Positions 6,394 to 6,886 of a stretch of 6,886 bases of DNA are shown here, piece by piece. Under the pieces are notes generated by a model, which was given only the letters and a program-made list of their open reading frames with translations, ran no database searches and was not told the origin of the DNA. Source of the stretch: Sphingomonas paucimobilis (GTDB lineage Bacteria > Pseudomonadota > Alphaproteobacteria > Sphingomonadales > Sphingomonadaceae); contig CAMAQU010000092.1 in assembly GCA_945860425.1 (NCBI GenBank), forward strand, positions 1 to 6,886, read 5' to 3'. Every line of letters begins with the position of its first letter. Positions within the stretch are counted from its first letter, which is position 1. Both the position numbers and the translations under genes were made by a program.

Positions 6394-6886
6394 TCAGCGC
6401 CGCCCAATCGCCGGGTCGATCGCGAGATCATTTAGCTTCTTACGCAGCGTATTGCGATTAATACCCAATAAGCGCGCCGCCCGAAGCTGATTGCCCCGAA
6501 CAGCAGCCATTGTTGCCATTAACAGCGGCCGTTCCACTTCTTCCAAGATACGATCATACAGGCCGTCGGGTGGCAGATTGGTTCCAAATTCGTAAAAATA
6601 ACCAGCCAAATGCGCCTCAACGGCTTGGGCCAATCCTGTTCGCGCGACTGCGACTGGTGCGTCTGGACGCGCGGGCCGGCCAACCAATTGCTGATCGATG
6701 ATCTCAGGTCCAATGACATCATCCCGCACGAGCACCGCCAGGCGCCGCATCAGATTTTCTAGCTCCCGGATATTGCCCGGCCAATCATGGTCCGACAGGC
6801 GCGATATGGCAGCGGTAGAAATGCCCTTTCGCGGCAATCCGTCTGCTGCGGCGCGATCTAGAAAATGCTGAGACAATAAGCCAATA
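6394..6886 (-). CDS. ntrC: NtrC response regulator, C-terminal part (cut by window edge)
   Basis: An open frame of 163 codons running off the right edge; there is no true start in the window. It holds the end of an AAA+ domain with the sensor II block DWPGNIRELENLMRR and a C-terminal Fis-type helix-turn-helix (RGNQLRAARLLGINRNTLRKKL). This matches the last third of NtrC (NRI), the DNA-binding sigma-54 activator of nitrogen assimilation genes phosphorylated by NtrB. The identity is supported by its place directly upstream of ntrY, as in other alphaproteobacteria, where ntrB and often dusB precede it. Receiver, Walker and GAFTGA motifs lie outside the window, so they cannot be checked. A different NtrC-family activator is possible but unlikely. 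Confidence 0.9.
   Translation of the reverse strand, partial: IGLLSQHFLDRAAADGLPRKGISTAAISRLSDHDWPGNIRELENLMRRLAVLVRDDVIGPEIIDQQLVGRPARPDAPVAVARTGLAQAVEAHLAGYFYEFGTNLPPDGLYDRILEEVERPLLMATMAAVRGNQLRAARLLGINRNTLRKKLNDLAIDPAIGRR

Overview
The window reads as chromosomal core DNA of an alphaproteobacterium, most likely a member of the Sphingomonadales. The basis is the gene order ntrC-ntrY-ntrX-hfq-hflX, a well known alphaproteobacterial cluster; the alphaproteobacterial form of the Hfq Sm2 loop (RRDGQSQ followed by YKH); and an Hfq made of two fused Sm-like domains, an arrangement I recall from sphingomonads and Zymomonas. Base composition is moderately GC-rich and even throughout. I see no insertion sequence, CRISPR array, tRNA or rRNA, and the window is almost completely coding.

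Layout. Five genes run right to left on the minus strand: the 3' third of ntrC (cut by the right edge), ntrY, ntrX, hfq and hflX. One gene, mazG, lies at the left end on the plus strand and meets hflX tail to tail with a 19-base overlap. Junctions are tight: 21 bases between ntrC and ntrY, 1 base between ntrY and ntrX, and a 4-base start/stop overlap between hfq and hflX. The only real intergenic space is 136 bases between ntrX and hfq. It holds a strong GC-rich stem-loop and a purine-rich hfq leader with a good ribosome binding site.

How the genes work together. NtrC and NtrY/NtrX belong to paralogous two-component systems for nitrogen and, in several alphaproteobacteria, redox or envelope control. 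NtrY is a four-helix membrane histidine kinase with a periplasmic domain, HAMP, PAS and complete kinase motifs. NtrX is its response regulator with receiver, AAA+ and Fis-type domains. hfq encodes the sRNA chaperone, and hflX, translationally coupled to it, a ribosome-associated GTPase. mazG encodes a house-cleaning nucleoside triphosphate pyrophosphohydrolase and is transcribed separately from the opposite side.

The most striking content is the tandem Hfq. Two 59-residue Sm domains sit exactly 80 residues apart, about 56 percent identical to each other. The second has lost several residues that make the RNA-binding rim, distal and proximal surfaces, which suggests a pseudo-hexameric ring with alternating non-equivalent faces. 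Also notable are an NtrX whose GAFTGA sigma-54 contact loop is missing, and a run of Glu codons at the end of hfq that probably doubles as the ribosome binding region for the TTG-started hflX.
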